From the NCBI GenBank assembly GCA_013152945.1, contig JAADFL010000086.1, positions 1-5,499 on the forward strand: a DNA stretch of 5,499 nucleotides. The letters run 5' to 3'. Shown here in pieces: positions 1-5,467 of the stretch (positions within the stretch are counted from its first letter, which is position 1; each line of letters starts with the position of its first letter). The DNA comes from Deltaproteobacteria bacterium. GTDB taxonomy: Bacteria > Myxococcota_A > JAADFL01. Under the pieces are notes generated by a model. It made no database searches. It was not told the origin of the DNA and saw only the letters and a program-made list of their open reading frames with translations. A program made the translations under genes and the position numbers.

Positions 1-1
1 C

Positions 2-82
2 ACGGGAATATTTGGGAGTGTAGGCGACAAGTTTCGTTTGGGACTGGCCCAGGTGGACCTGGCAACAGGCGCTGTCAGGTAG
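2..82 (+). CDS. 3' end of an unidentified upstream gene (partial)
   Basis: Reading frame 2 is open from the left edge and ends at TAG 80-82, giving about 26 residues that include GSVGDKFRLGLAQ and VDLATGAVR. The mix of hydrophobic, charged and glycine residues looks like a genuine protein C-terminus; VDLATGAV recalls a beta-strand/turn of the kind seen in beta-propellers, but that is only an impression. A strong GC hairpin starts 9 bases after the stop, as expected at a gene end. Frame 1 is also open here (to 150), but it reads through the hairpin with a Gly/Arg-rich low-complexity product, so frame 2 is preferred. The family cannot be named from so little sequence. Confidence 0.4.
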   Translation, partial: TGIFGSVGDKFRLGLAQVDLATGAVR

Positions 83-90
83 GAGGCCCG

Positions 91-117
91 GGTAGGGCCC
101 GGGGCCGGGCCCGTACC
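91..117 (+). terminator. Strong GC hairpin after the upstream gene
   Basis: GGGCCCGG (95-102) and CCGGGCCC (105-112) are perfect inverted repeats. GGTA (91-94) also pairs with TACC (114-117) across a one-base bulge at 113, giving a stem of about 12 pairs. It sits 9 bases after the proposed stop at 82. There is no T-tract downstream, so it is not a classical intrinsic terminator. It could be a T-less terminator, a 3'-end stabilising structure or a palindromic repeat. Confidence 0.4.
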
Positions 118-167
118 GCGGAATCCGGTTCTATCCGGGATGCCTACTGACCGTATGGCTGGATTTG

Positions 168-231
168 CATGTACATGTCCCCTGTGATAAACATCTACTT
201 CAGTCTGTTAAACAGAGGCTTGCAATATTGC
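168..231. promoter_or_regulatory. Cluster of three short palindromes upstream of the capA-like gene
   Basis: Three palindromes lie within 64 bases: CATGTACATG (168-177, perfect), TCTGTTAAACAGA (204-216, symmetric around A210) and GCAATATTGC (222-231, perfect). The last ends 4 bases before ATG 236. They could be operator sites or short RNA hairpins controlling initiation. No convincing -35/-10 pair is visible; the best is TTGCAT (165-170) with an extended -10-like TGTGATAAA (183-191) at a short 15-base spacing, which is weak. Confidence 0.25.
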
Positions 232-235
232 TCGA

Positions 236-1480
236 ATGGAGTTTTTCATAGTGCGTGCCAGGGATATTATATTACTGTTTGGTCTTCTGTTCCTGGCGTT
301 TGCAGCCGTGTACATGACCTCCGGGCCGGTTGCCGAGTCCGACCTGGTGCCGGGGCCTGCCACGGTCCGGGAAGAACCACCGGGCGGGATTCATCACGAG
401 CCCGGGAATGCCGTTTCCATACTATTCCTGGGCGACTTCCACCCGGCATCACTGGTCAAGGGTGCGAGCGACCCGTACCAAGCCTTCAGGCCGATTCTCG
501 GTGTGTCTGACCTGGTAATCATCAACCTGGAGGCACCCACAATAGACCCCGGCAAGTGGGCTGCCGGTACCAAGACATCCAGGCGGTTTTGGAGTGACGT
601 GACGGCCACCCCGGCCCTGTTGAAGGGCCTCGGTGTCACCGTGGTTTCCCTTGCCAGTGATCACATGCTCGACTTCGGGACTCGGGGTCTGGAGAGCACC
701 ATCGATGCACTCGGTAAGGCGGGTCTGGAAGTTATTGGAGCCGGGCACGACAAGCTCGCTGCGTCAAAGCCGTACAGGTTCGAAAGCACGGTTGGAGGCA
801 AACCTTTCAAAATGGCGGTGATTGCAACGGCCGACCAGTGGCGAGGCACCCGGGTCTTCCCTCTATCAGAAGCACAGGTCAGGACATTCAACACCGCCGC
901 CATCGTCGACCAGATACATGGGCTCAAGCAACGTGAGCCTGATCTCTTCGTAGTGGTTTTTATTCACTGGGGCTGGCAATACTCGTGGTTGGTCAAACGT
1001 CAGCGTGACGAGGCACATGCCATGATAGACGCCGGAGCAGACCTGATAGTGGGGCATGGAGCACATGCGCCGCAACAGGTAGAGATATACAAGGATCGGT
1101 TATGCCTTTATGGTATAGGCGATTTCGTCTCCGGCACGGGAAAGCCGGATAAACATCTCGGCAACGACCTGCCGTTCGGCTTGCTTGCCGACCTGGTGCT
1201 CGAGCCTGACGGGACAGGCATCTCCCGTTTCGTGAAGCTGTACCCGGTGCGCAACTACGGGCTCGGCAGCGGCGAGGCGCCAAGGTTCGTAACGGTAAAA
1301 GAGCTGGGCAACATTTACTGGAAACTGGTCTGGAGGAGCTGGAAGATCTATAGGTACCTGAAGAATAAGTTTGTCGTACGGACCGATCGCTTCGGCCGTT
1401 ATCTCGAAATTCCGCTAACAGACAAAGCACGCGGGGCATCCAATTCGGCTCCGCGCGCGAAAAGGAAAAACGTTCGATGA
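236..1480 (+). CDS. CapA-family extracytoplasmic protein (poly-gamma-glutamate synthesis type, metallophosphatase-like fold)
   Basis: The protein has 414 residues. A basic N-terminus (R7, R9) and hydrophobic stretch at about 11-25 look like an uncleaved signal anchor, placing the rest outside the cytoplasm. The CapA (PGA_cap) motifs occur in order: GDFH 66-69, NLE 97-99, SLASDH 138-143 then DFG, HWGWQYS 244-250, an IDAGADLIVGHGAH block ending at 277, and GIGDF 293-297. These correspond to the metal-ligand blocks of calcineurin-like phosphoesterases. Some differ from usual family forms: ANNH is ASDH, GHHPH is GHGAH and GNF is GDF. The tail from about 360 is strongly basic and lies beyond the domain. 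In known capsule systems CapA/PgsA works with CapB and CapC at the membrane; neither is present here, so poly-gamma-glutamate synthesis itself is not supported. The stop overlaps the next start (ATGA), implying translational coupling. Start: an in-frame TAA at 209-211 limits extension. ATG 236 is the longest form but lacks a well-spaced ribosome site; GTG 251 (residue 6) has one and may be the true start. Family confidence is high, substrate unknown. Confidence 0.9.
   Translation: MEFFIVRARDIILLFGLLFLAFAAVYMTSGPVAESDLVPGPATVREEPPGGIHHEPGNAVSILFLGDFHPASLVKGASDPYQAFRPILGVSDLVIINLEAPTIDPGKWAAGTKTSRRFWSDVTATPALLKGLGVTVVSLASDHMLDFGTRGLESTIDALGKAGLEVIGAGHDKLAASKPYRFESTVGGKPFKMAVIATADQWRGTRVFPLSEAQVRTFNTAAIVDQIHGLKQREPDLFVVVFIHWGWQYSWLVKRQRDEAHAMIDAGADLIVGHGAHAPQQVEIYKDRLCLYGIGDFVSGTGKPDKHLGNDLPFGLLADLVLEPDGTGISRFVKLYPVRNYGLGSGEAPRFVTVKELGNIYWKLVWRSWKIYRYLKNKFVVRTDRFGRYLEIPLTDKARGASNSAPRAKRKNVR
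238..241 (+). promoter_or_regulatory. Ribosome binding site favouring a GTG start at 251
   Basis: GGAG at 238-241 lies 9 bases before GTG 251, which is in frame with the CapA-like gene. The purine run before ATG 236 (AGAGG, 214-218) is 17 bases away, too far for ordinary pairing. Starting at 251 gives an N-terminus of MRARD followed by the hydrophobic segment, a more typical signal-anchor layout than MEFFIVRARD. Confidence 0.45.
1461..1466 (+). promoter_or_regulatory. Ribosome binding site of the membrane protein gene, inside the capA-like gene
   Basis: AAAGGA lies 10 bases before ATG 1477, within the last codons of the upstream gene. Together with the ATGA overlap (1477-1480) it fixes the start of the second gene and supports coupled or re-initiating translation. 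Confidence 0.5.
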
Positions 1481-3819
1481 AGCAGCAAGGGCGCTTCCTG
1501 TATGTTACGGCCTTTGCGGCCCTCCTCTTGCTTCTGGAGACAGTGCTTTTTCACATGGTCGATTACCTGTTCGATTACTTCTCGGCCACGGGAGTCATAA
1601 GCTGGGCGGTCCTTGGAATCGGCCTCGGGGCATTTGCCGCAAGCCGCATCCATGGAGACGAAGACCGTGTATATCTCTTCTGCTCGATCGGTGCCACTTT
1701 GTCGCTGTACTTGACCTCCTTCGTGATCCTCCGGTACACGGTGGTCCCCCTTATTGCGGTATGCATATCAATGCTTTTTTTCTTCCCAGTAATGTTCATC
1801 ACACTGGCCTTCAAACGCCATCCCGCCGACAAGGTCTACCTTTTCGACATGGCCGGAGCCGGCCTTGGCGTGGTTATAACGGTGACCCTGTACACATTCT
1901 TGCGCAGCGAAGGCATATTGCTCCTTTGCTTGGTTGCACTGCCGCTTACAGGGTTGATACGCTTTACTCGCTCCACGACCGCCTCCCGCGCGTCCAAAAG
2001 AACGGCCGCGATCATTACAGGCTCATTCGTGCTGCTGGCCGGCATACTCTTCGTCATCCAGGTCTCCACCGATTCACTGAACCTCATCCGCCTGTTCAGG
2101 ACTGACGGCCCGTATGACGTTCCGAAGGTATACGATGTCAAGGATCCCGACCGCATAGCACGAAGCTATGACAGCCTGGTGGGTAGGATCGATCTTCTCA
2201 CCTTCCCCTGGCGACCCAATTTCTATTGCGTTTGTTACAATGGTTACGGCAACGATGGATTCGGTCCGACCAGACCCCCCGAGTACAATTATTTCAAGAA
2301 AAAAGGCATCCGTTGGCCGTCAGCGGATCAGCGCGTATTATACGGTCTCACGAATGAGCCGCGAATCTTTGTTATCGGCGCGGCGGCCCGCGGCGTTACA
2401 AAGTCCATAAAGAAACTCACTCCACTCGAGAACATCACTACAACCGAGATAGATCCCTCGATTGTCAAGTTGATGTCACATGATTTCTATGTCCAAAGCG
2501 GCAAGGCCTACCACGGGTTGCATCCCATAATCGGCAATGCGCTATCCGTGTTGAAGAGCATGGACCACAAGTTCGACTTGATAACATTAATCAACACGCA
2601 CTCCGGCAGAACCATAGGTTACCACTCCGGCCCGGACTACCTGCATACCAGGGAGGCATACCGCCTGTACATGGATCACCTGTCCGAGAACGGTTACGTG
2701 AACTTCGAGGAGCGTCCGTTCAACCGTGGCGGCGAGCTCGCGATCTATCGCATGATAAACACGATGTGGCATGTTCTCCGGGAACGCGGAGCAAAGGACC
2801 CGTCCCGTCACTTCTTCATCTGGGATTGGGCCGCCGAACGGGGTGCGTTTCCAAGGATAGATTTAAGCTACGTTCCGGGCACGGAAAAATACCGAAGGCG
2901 GGAGCTTTACTACAAGGGAATGATCGTCACACGCGAACCCATTGTCGGGAAACGCCTGGAAAAGCTGCTCTACTGGCAACGTAACGTTGTGGGCGGCTCA
3001 CGCGTGCTGTACCTGAAAGGCATTCTCGAGTACGGTGAGATGTCCGACTTTTTCAAATGGCTGGACAAGGGAGACCTTTCAGCCTTGGACAAGGATGACT
3101 TCGACGCATCGATTATCACCAATGACCGGCCCTTCCCATCGCTTTCCCGCAACAGCGTGCCCGAGCTTGGTAACCTGCTCATATACTCGGCCGCGATATT
3201 CCTGGTACTCGGGTTGATGTGCCTTATCGGTACAATTAAGGGTGCTGACAAGAAACACGGCCTGATGCTCGTCCTGTATAACACGCTTATCGGCTTCGGC
3301 TACTTCTTCATAGAAATCATGCTATTGCAGGTATACCAAAACGTATTCGTATCCCCTTCCATGACGCTGGTACTGGTTCTCGGTCTAATGCTGATCAGCT
3401 CCGGACTGGGCGGCGTCTTCTATAGCAGGATCAGGCCGACGCTCGCAGCGTCCGGGTTGATTCCACTTGCCCTCGCTGCGGTTTACGCTCCAAGCGCTAT
3501 GCTCTGGCTGAACCTGCCGTTCTTTCTTTCCAAGGTGGCCGGGGTCATCCTGGTAGGCGCCTCCGGGTTCCTGATGGGCGTATTCTTCCCAAGGGGGCTG
3601 GGGCTCGCCGGGGCCTGGGACATGAAAAGCAAGATACCCTATTTCTTTGCCATCAACTCGGTGGCGGGATCGTTCGCAGTCGTCCTTGCCCTGTACTCTG
3701 GCATCAGGTTCGGATACAGCCTGACGATGCTGACGGCATTGACGATATATGCCATGTCCGCCCTGATGATAGAGAGGTTGTCTTACAACGAAGAGAAACA
3801 CCGGGCCGGGTTCGCCTGA
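1477..3819 (+). CDS. Polytopic membrane protein with central spermidine synthase/methyltransferase-like domain
   Basis: The protein has 780 residues in three parts. Residues 1-196 hold about seven hydrophobic segments (near 8-26, 38-56, 65-85, 88-112, 123-142, 146-162, 176-195), including the LLLETVLFHM start typical of membrane-bound spermidine synthase-like proteins. Residues 197-563 are soluble and related to the SpeE/class I SAM-dependent fold: IFVIGAAARG 297-306 sits at the nucleotide-binding glycine loop, TTEIDPSIV 322-330 carries the acidic residue at the end of strand 2, GNALSVL 353-359 matches the usual GDGRSFL position, then YLHTREAY 388-395, and NDRPFP 549-554 matches the common DDRPFF exit motif. 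Residues 564-765 hold about seven more segments with the family signature GFGYFFIEIMLLQ 606-618, SSGLGG 641-646 and FLMGVFFPRGL 698-708. The glycine loop lacks the normal GGG-x-D pattern and the later Asp is Asn, so polyamine synthesis or methyl transfer is doubtful. Charge distribution suggests the domain faces outside. Start is fixed by the ATGA overlap and AAAGGA. Annotation pipelines would probably call it a spermidine synthase or fused MFS/spermidine synthase; the true reaction is unknown. Confidence 0.85.
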   Translation: MKQQGRFLYVTAFAALLLLLETVLFHMVDYLFDYFSATGVISWAVLGIGLGAFAASRIHGDEDRVYLFCSIGATLSLYLTSFVILRYTVVPLIAVCISMLFFFPVMFITLAFKRHPADKVYLFDMAGAGLGVVITVTLYTFLRSEGILLLCLVALPLTGLIRFTRSTTASRASKRTAAIITGSFVLLAGILFVIQVSTDSLNLIRLFRTDGPYDVPKVYDVKDPDRIARSYDSLVGRIDLLTFPWRPNFYCVCYNGYGNDGFGPTRPPEYNYFKKKGIRWPSADQRVLYGLTNEPRIFVIGAAARGVTKSIKKLTPLENITTTEIDPSIVKLMSHDFYVQSGKAYHGLHPIIGNALSVLKSMDHKFDLITLINTHSGRTIGYHSGPDYLHTREAYRLYMDHLSENGYVNFEERPFNRGGELAIYRMINTMWHVLRERGAKDPSRHFFIWDWAAERGAFPRIDLSYVPGTEKYRRRELYYKGMIVTREPIVGKRLEKLLYWQRNVVGGSRVLYLKGILEYGEMSDFFKWLDKGDLSALDKDDFDASIITNDRPFPSLSRNSVPELGNLLIYSAAIFLVLGLMCLIGTIKGADKKHGLMLVLYNTLIGFGYFFIEIMLLQVYQNVFVSPSMTLVLVLGLMLISSGLGGVFYSRIRPTLAASGLIPLALAAVYAPSAMLWLNLPFFLSKVAGVILVGASGFLMGVFFPRGLGLAGAWDMKSKIPYFFAINSVAGSFAVVLALYSGIRFGYSLTMLTALTIYAMSALMIERLSYNEEKHRAGFA

Positions 3820-3834
3820 CGCGGTGCGCGGGGC

Positions 3835-4779
3835 TCAACGAATCTCGACGATTCCTTTTGCGACTCTCGGGAAATGCTTGAACGTGCCCGGGTCATGGCC
3901 GGGAATCACGAGGTCGGGCCTGGACGCCACTTTAAGCATCTCCTTCAAGGCAAGCCGATCGAGGTCGGGCTTTGATGTCGAACCGGTTGGAATCAACCTC
4001 TTTATGTTTTCATATACATAGGCATTGTCGGAAGCCAGCACGACCGTTCCCACCGGACCTCCGGTACGAATCTCCAACCACTGTACACACTTGGTATGTC
4101 CCCCTCCATCGTGGAAGATGATCCCGTGGGCAACGGCAGCTCCCTTCCCGACCAGGTGCAGTAGTCCCCGGCTTCTGACAACGCCGAGCGCCCGGATATC
4201 GACCAACCTTACTCCCCAACGGCTGGGCCGCTCTTTGGAAACCAATTTCGACGCCCATTCGAACTCACGCTTTTGCATCCATACCCTGGCGTGAGTGTAC
4301 GGCAAAACATTGCCAATATGGTCCCAGTGCGCGTGAGAAAGTACCACGTCGGTAATCTGACCAGGTTTGATGCCAAGCTCTGCAAGCCCGGAGGGCACGG
4401 TTCGATAATCCCTGACATCCCAATGCCTGGCAAGCTCATCGTCCTTGAAACCGGTGTCAACCAATATCTTCCGGTTCTTGCCAAGCACCAGCCATGCCTC
4501 CCATGCAAAGGGGACCTTCTTTTTGGTCTTGTCCCCGAGAATCAACATCGATCTTCCGATCCTTGGAGAACGACCGTACTCTATGGCGAAAACCCGCCAC
4601 TCTGCGTTCCCAGGCCCGCCTTTATCACTGCATGCAAGGTTTCCGGGACCAACGAGCATCAGCAGCATGGAGATCCATGTCACGTGCAAGGAGAAGCAAC
4701 AAGGCAGCCCACGGGAAGACCCAGTGTTAAGATATAGAGGGCCGGTCCTTTGTTGTTTGTTCACGGTTTCACCTGGCAT
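3835..4779 (-). CDS. MBL-fold hydrolase resembling N-acyl homoserine lactonases, with N-terminal export segment
   Basis: The protein has 314 residues. From about residue 60 it matches the lactonase-type metallo-beta-lactamase family: ILVDTGF 105-111; SHAHWDH 148-154 (HxHxDH, ligands H149, H151, D153, H154); QKREFEWA 169-176; GGHT 226-229 (H228); ASDNAYVYEN 249-258, where D251 is the bridging ligand and Y254 aligns with the catalytic tyrosine of AiiA (DASYTKEN); and IPGHDP 292-297 (H295). The dinuclear metal site thus looks complete. It is about 60 residues longer than AiiA, almost all at the N-terminus: a polar stretch, a hydrophobic run at about 35-46, then GNLACS with Cys50. This suggests export, perhaps as a lipoprotein, though Asn at -3 is a poor lipobox. 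It may open lactones of signalling molecules; other lactones or esters are possible. It converges on the upstream operon with a 15-base gap. An in-frame TGA six bases upstream bars extension beyond ATG 4779, which has GGA upstream. GTG 4764 after AGGTGA (4775-4770) is an alternative. Confidence 0.85.
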   Translation of the reverse strand: MPGETVNKQQRTGPLYLNTGSSRGLPCCFSLHVTWISMLLMLVGPGNLACSDKGGPGNAEWRVFAIEYGRSPRIGRSMLILGDKTKKKVPFAWEAWLVLGKNRKILVDTGFKDDELARHWDVRDYRTVPSGLAELGIKPGQITDVVLSHAHWDHIGNVLPYTHARVWMQKREFEWASKLVSKERPSRWGVRLVDIRALGVVRSRGLLHLVGKGAAVAHGIIFHDGGGHTKCVQWLEIRTGGPVGTVVLASDNAYVYENIKRLIPTGSTSKPDLDRLALKEMLKVASRPDLVIPGHDPGTFKHFPRVAKGIVEIR

Positions 4780-4905
4780 CTCTCATCCACATATCCAAGG
4801 GCCTGTTGCGCTGGTCGAGGCAATTATCATCCCCTTACGCACGGATCATGAATCTCGGTGGTCTCCGGTACCTGCCGATTGGTTGCCGTGCATGGCCATT
4901 TTTGC

Positions 4906-4933
4906 TTTATACTTGTATTTTCAAGGTTGTCAA
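4906..4933 (-). promoter_or_regulatory. Sigma70-type promoter of the MBL hydrolase gene
   Basis: On the minus strand a perfect -35 TTGACA (4933-4928) is followed by 16 bases and -10 TATAAA (4911-4906). Transcription would start near 4899, leaving an untranslated leader of about 120 bases before ATG 4779. No known riboswitch was recognised in that leader. It is the best promoter in the window and points at the only minus-strand gene. Confidence 0.6.
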
Positions 4934-4954
4934 TTTGGCATATCCTCCTATTAT
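4927..4954 (+). promoter_or_regulatory. Divergent plus-strand promoter sharing the -35 element
   Basis: TTGTCA (4927-4932) and TATTAT (4949-4954) are separated by 16 bases, each matching 5 of 6 consensus positions. The -35 lies on the same bases as the minus-strand TTGACA because TTGTCAA is the reverse complement of TTGACAA. Transcription would begin near 4961 and run into the gene-free right part of the window. The region is locally AT-rich, so chance matches are possible. Confidence 0.35.
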
Positions 4955-5010
4955 ACATGCTAATCAGTCGCACGGGATGACATGGCTCCATGGTACGACT
5001 CGCCACCCAA

Positions 5011-5043
5011 CCCAGGCCACCCAGGCCCAGGCCCAGGCCCAGG
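5011..5043. repeat. Short tandem repeat, CCCAGG units
   Basis: Five CCCAGG units are present: one at 5011-5016, an intervening CCA, then four uninterrupted units at 5020-5043. The hexamer would read as Gln-Ala or Pro-Gly type dipeptides, but no surrounding frame looks coding. It is a simple-sequence repeat, prone to slippage and so possibly variable in copy number between strains. Confidence 0.85.
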
Positions 5044-5048
5044 CCATC

Positions 5049-5085
5049 TAGGGCAGGGCACCCTACCTAGGGTACCCTACCTAGG
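5049..5085. repeat. Alternating TAGGG/CCCTA palindromic cluster
   Basis: The order is TAGGG 5049-5053, CCCTA 5061-5065, TAGGG 5068-5072, CCCTA 5075-5079, TAGG 5082-5085. This produces a perfect 12-base palindrome TAGGGTACCCTA (5068-5079), two CCTAGG palindromes (5066-5071, 5080-5085) and a direct repeat ACCCTACCTAGG (5060-5071 and 5074-5085, period 14). It could be a protein-binding array or an RNA able to switch between alternative hairpins. Confidence 0.8.
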
Positions 5086-5160
5086 TTGATTATCCAGTCT
5101 CTTGGAACTGTCTGGAACCACTGATGATATCATGGCAGCGCCAGGCAGGGGCTTAGAATT

Positions 5161-5208
5161 GCCGGGCATGTGTCGCTGCTTTGTGTGCACCAAGGCCCCG
5201 GCTTTTTT
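5161..5208 (+). terminator. Possible intrinsic terminator (hairpin plus T6)
   Basis: GCCGGG (5161-5166) pairs with CCCGGC (5197-5202), immediately followed by TTTTTT (5203-5208). Stacked on it, GCTTTG (5178-5183) pairs with CAAGGC (5191-5196) with one G-U pair and a seven-base loop; 11 bases on the 5' side are left bulged. No plus-strand gene precedes it closely, so it would serve either the candidate RNA or read-through. The same T-run also contains TTGACA (5207-5212), but no -10 follows at suitable distance. Confidence 0.35.
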
Positions 5209-5420
5209 GACAGATGGAGTGTCCAGGGCCAAAAGCTAGTCTTATGCATACGACGCGCACTGGAAGCTGGTCGTAACTTCCCGGGATACAAAGAGAAATT
5301 TCATGGGTTAAAGATCAACCCGGGGCGGACCGAATGTCGTTGGGGTAATGGTTCATGCCACATACCTTTGGGCGGAGTCAGGCCCTCCCCCCAGCCTCCG
5401 GACCAGGTCGGCTTTCCACC
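5209..5420. other. Gene-free stretch with no recognised element
   Basis: All six frames are broken by stops or give short unconvincing products. Only minor symmetry is visible: TATGCATA (5243-5250), and GGGTT (5305-5309) pairing with AACCC (5317-5321) around a seven-base loop. No tRNA, CRISPR array, insertion-sequence end or promoter could be supported. Confidence 0.5.
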
Positions 5421-5467
5421 ACCCTCACCCCCTTTTGTCCCCCTCTCCCGCAGAGCGGGCGAGGGGG
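5421..5467. repeat. Palindromic CCCTCACCC/CCCTCTCCC-type interspersed element
   Basis: The inverted repeat CCCCCTCTCCCGC (5439-5451), loop AGA, GCGGGCGAGGGGG (5455-5467) forms a 13-pair stem with one T:C mismatch. It is preceded by ACCCTCACCC (5421-5430). From memory, this arrangement resembles a palindromic repeat scattered in intergenic regions of many bacterial genomes, which would mark it as a dispersed non-coding repeat. No T-tract follows on either strand, so a simple terminator is less likely. Confidence 0.5.

Larger units (their letters stand above)
4961..5208 (+). ncRNA. Candidate structured non-coding RNA between divergent promoter and T6 hairpin
   Basis: A plausible promoter (start near 4961) and a hairpin followed by six T residues (ending 5208) delimit about 248 bases without a credible reading frame. 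The interval begins with a foldable unit: AGTCG (4966-4970) pairs with CGACT (4996-5000), enclosing CATGG-CT-CCATG (4981-4992). It then carries CCCAGG tandem units, the TAGGG/CCCTA palindromes and a palindrome ATGATATCAT (5124-5133). It matches no RNA family I recognise. An untranslated leader or ordinary spacer with chance structure remains quite possible. Confidence 0.25.

Noticed and set aside
993-1439. 148-residue open frame on the minus strand
   Set aside because: It lies wholly inside the CapA-like gene, is rich in Arg, Ser, Cys and Pro, shows no domain, and is antisense to clear conserved motifs.
3385-3801. 138-residue open frame on the minus strand
   Set aside because: It is antisense to the conserved C-terminal membrane segments of the 780-residue protein and has low-complexity Gly/Glu/Arg/His composition.
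1477-3819. Calling the membrane protein a working polyamine synthase (speE)
   Set aside because: The glycine loop and a key acidic residue are not conserved, and topology suggests the domain is extracytoplasmic; only the fold family can be supported.
3840-3859. GAATC-TCGAC-GATTC hairpin followed by CTTTT as a terminator for the operon
   Set aside because: The stem is only five pairs, the T-run is short, and it lies inside the last codons of the opposite gene.
4944-4949. AGGAGG on the minus strand just before an ATG
   Set aside because: The spacing to the ATG is only two bases and the frame stops after three codons; it lies upstream of the likely transcription start of the hydrolase gene.
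4273-4963. Plus-strand open frames of 154 and 172 residues
   Set aside because: They are antisense to the catalytic and N-terminal parts of the MBL hydrolase, whose motifs are unmistakable, and show no family features.
4806-5051. 81-residue plus-strand frame with a TTG start and one hydrophobic stretch
   Set aside because: It ends in a Gln-Ala run produced by the CCCAGG repeat, crosses the promoter region and has no recognisable domain.
5049-5085. TAGGG/CCCTA units as telomere-like repeats or a replication origin
   Set aside because: The units alternate in orientation over only 37 bases, with no AT-rich unwinding region, DnaA boxes or iteron array nearby.
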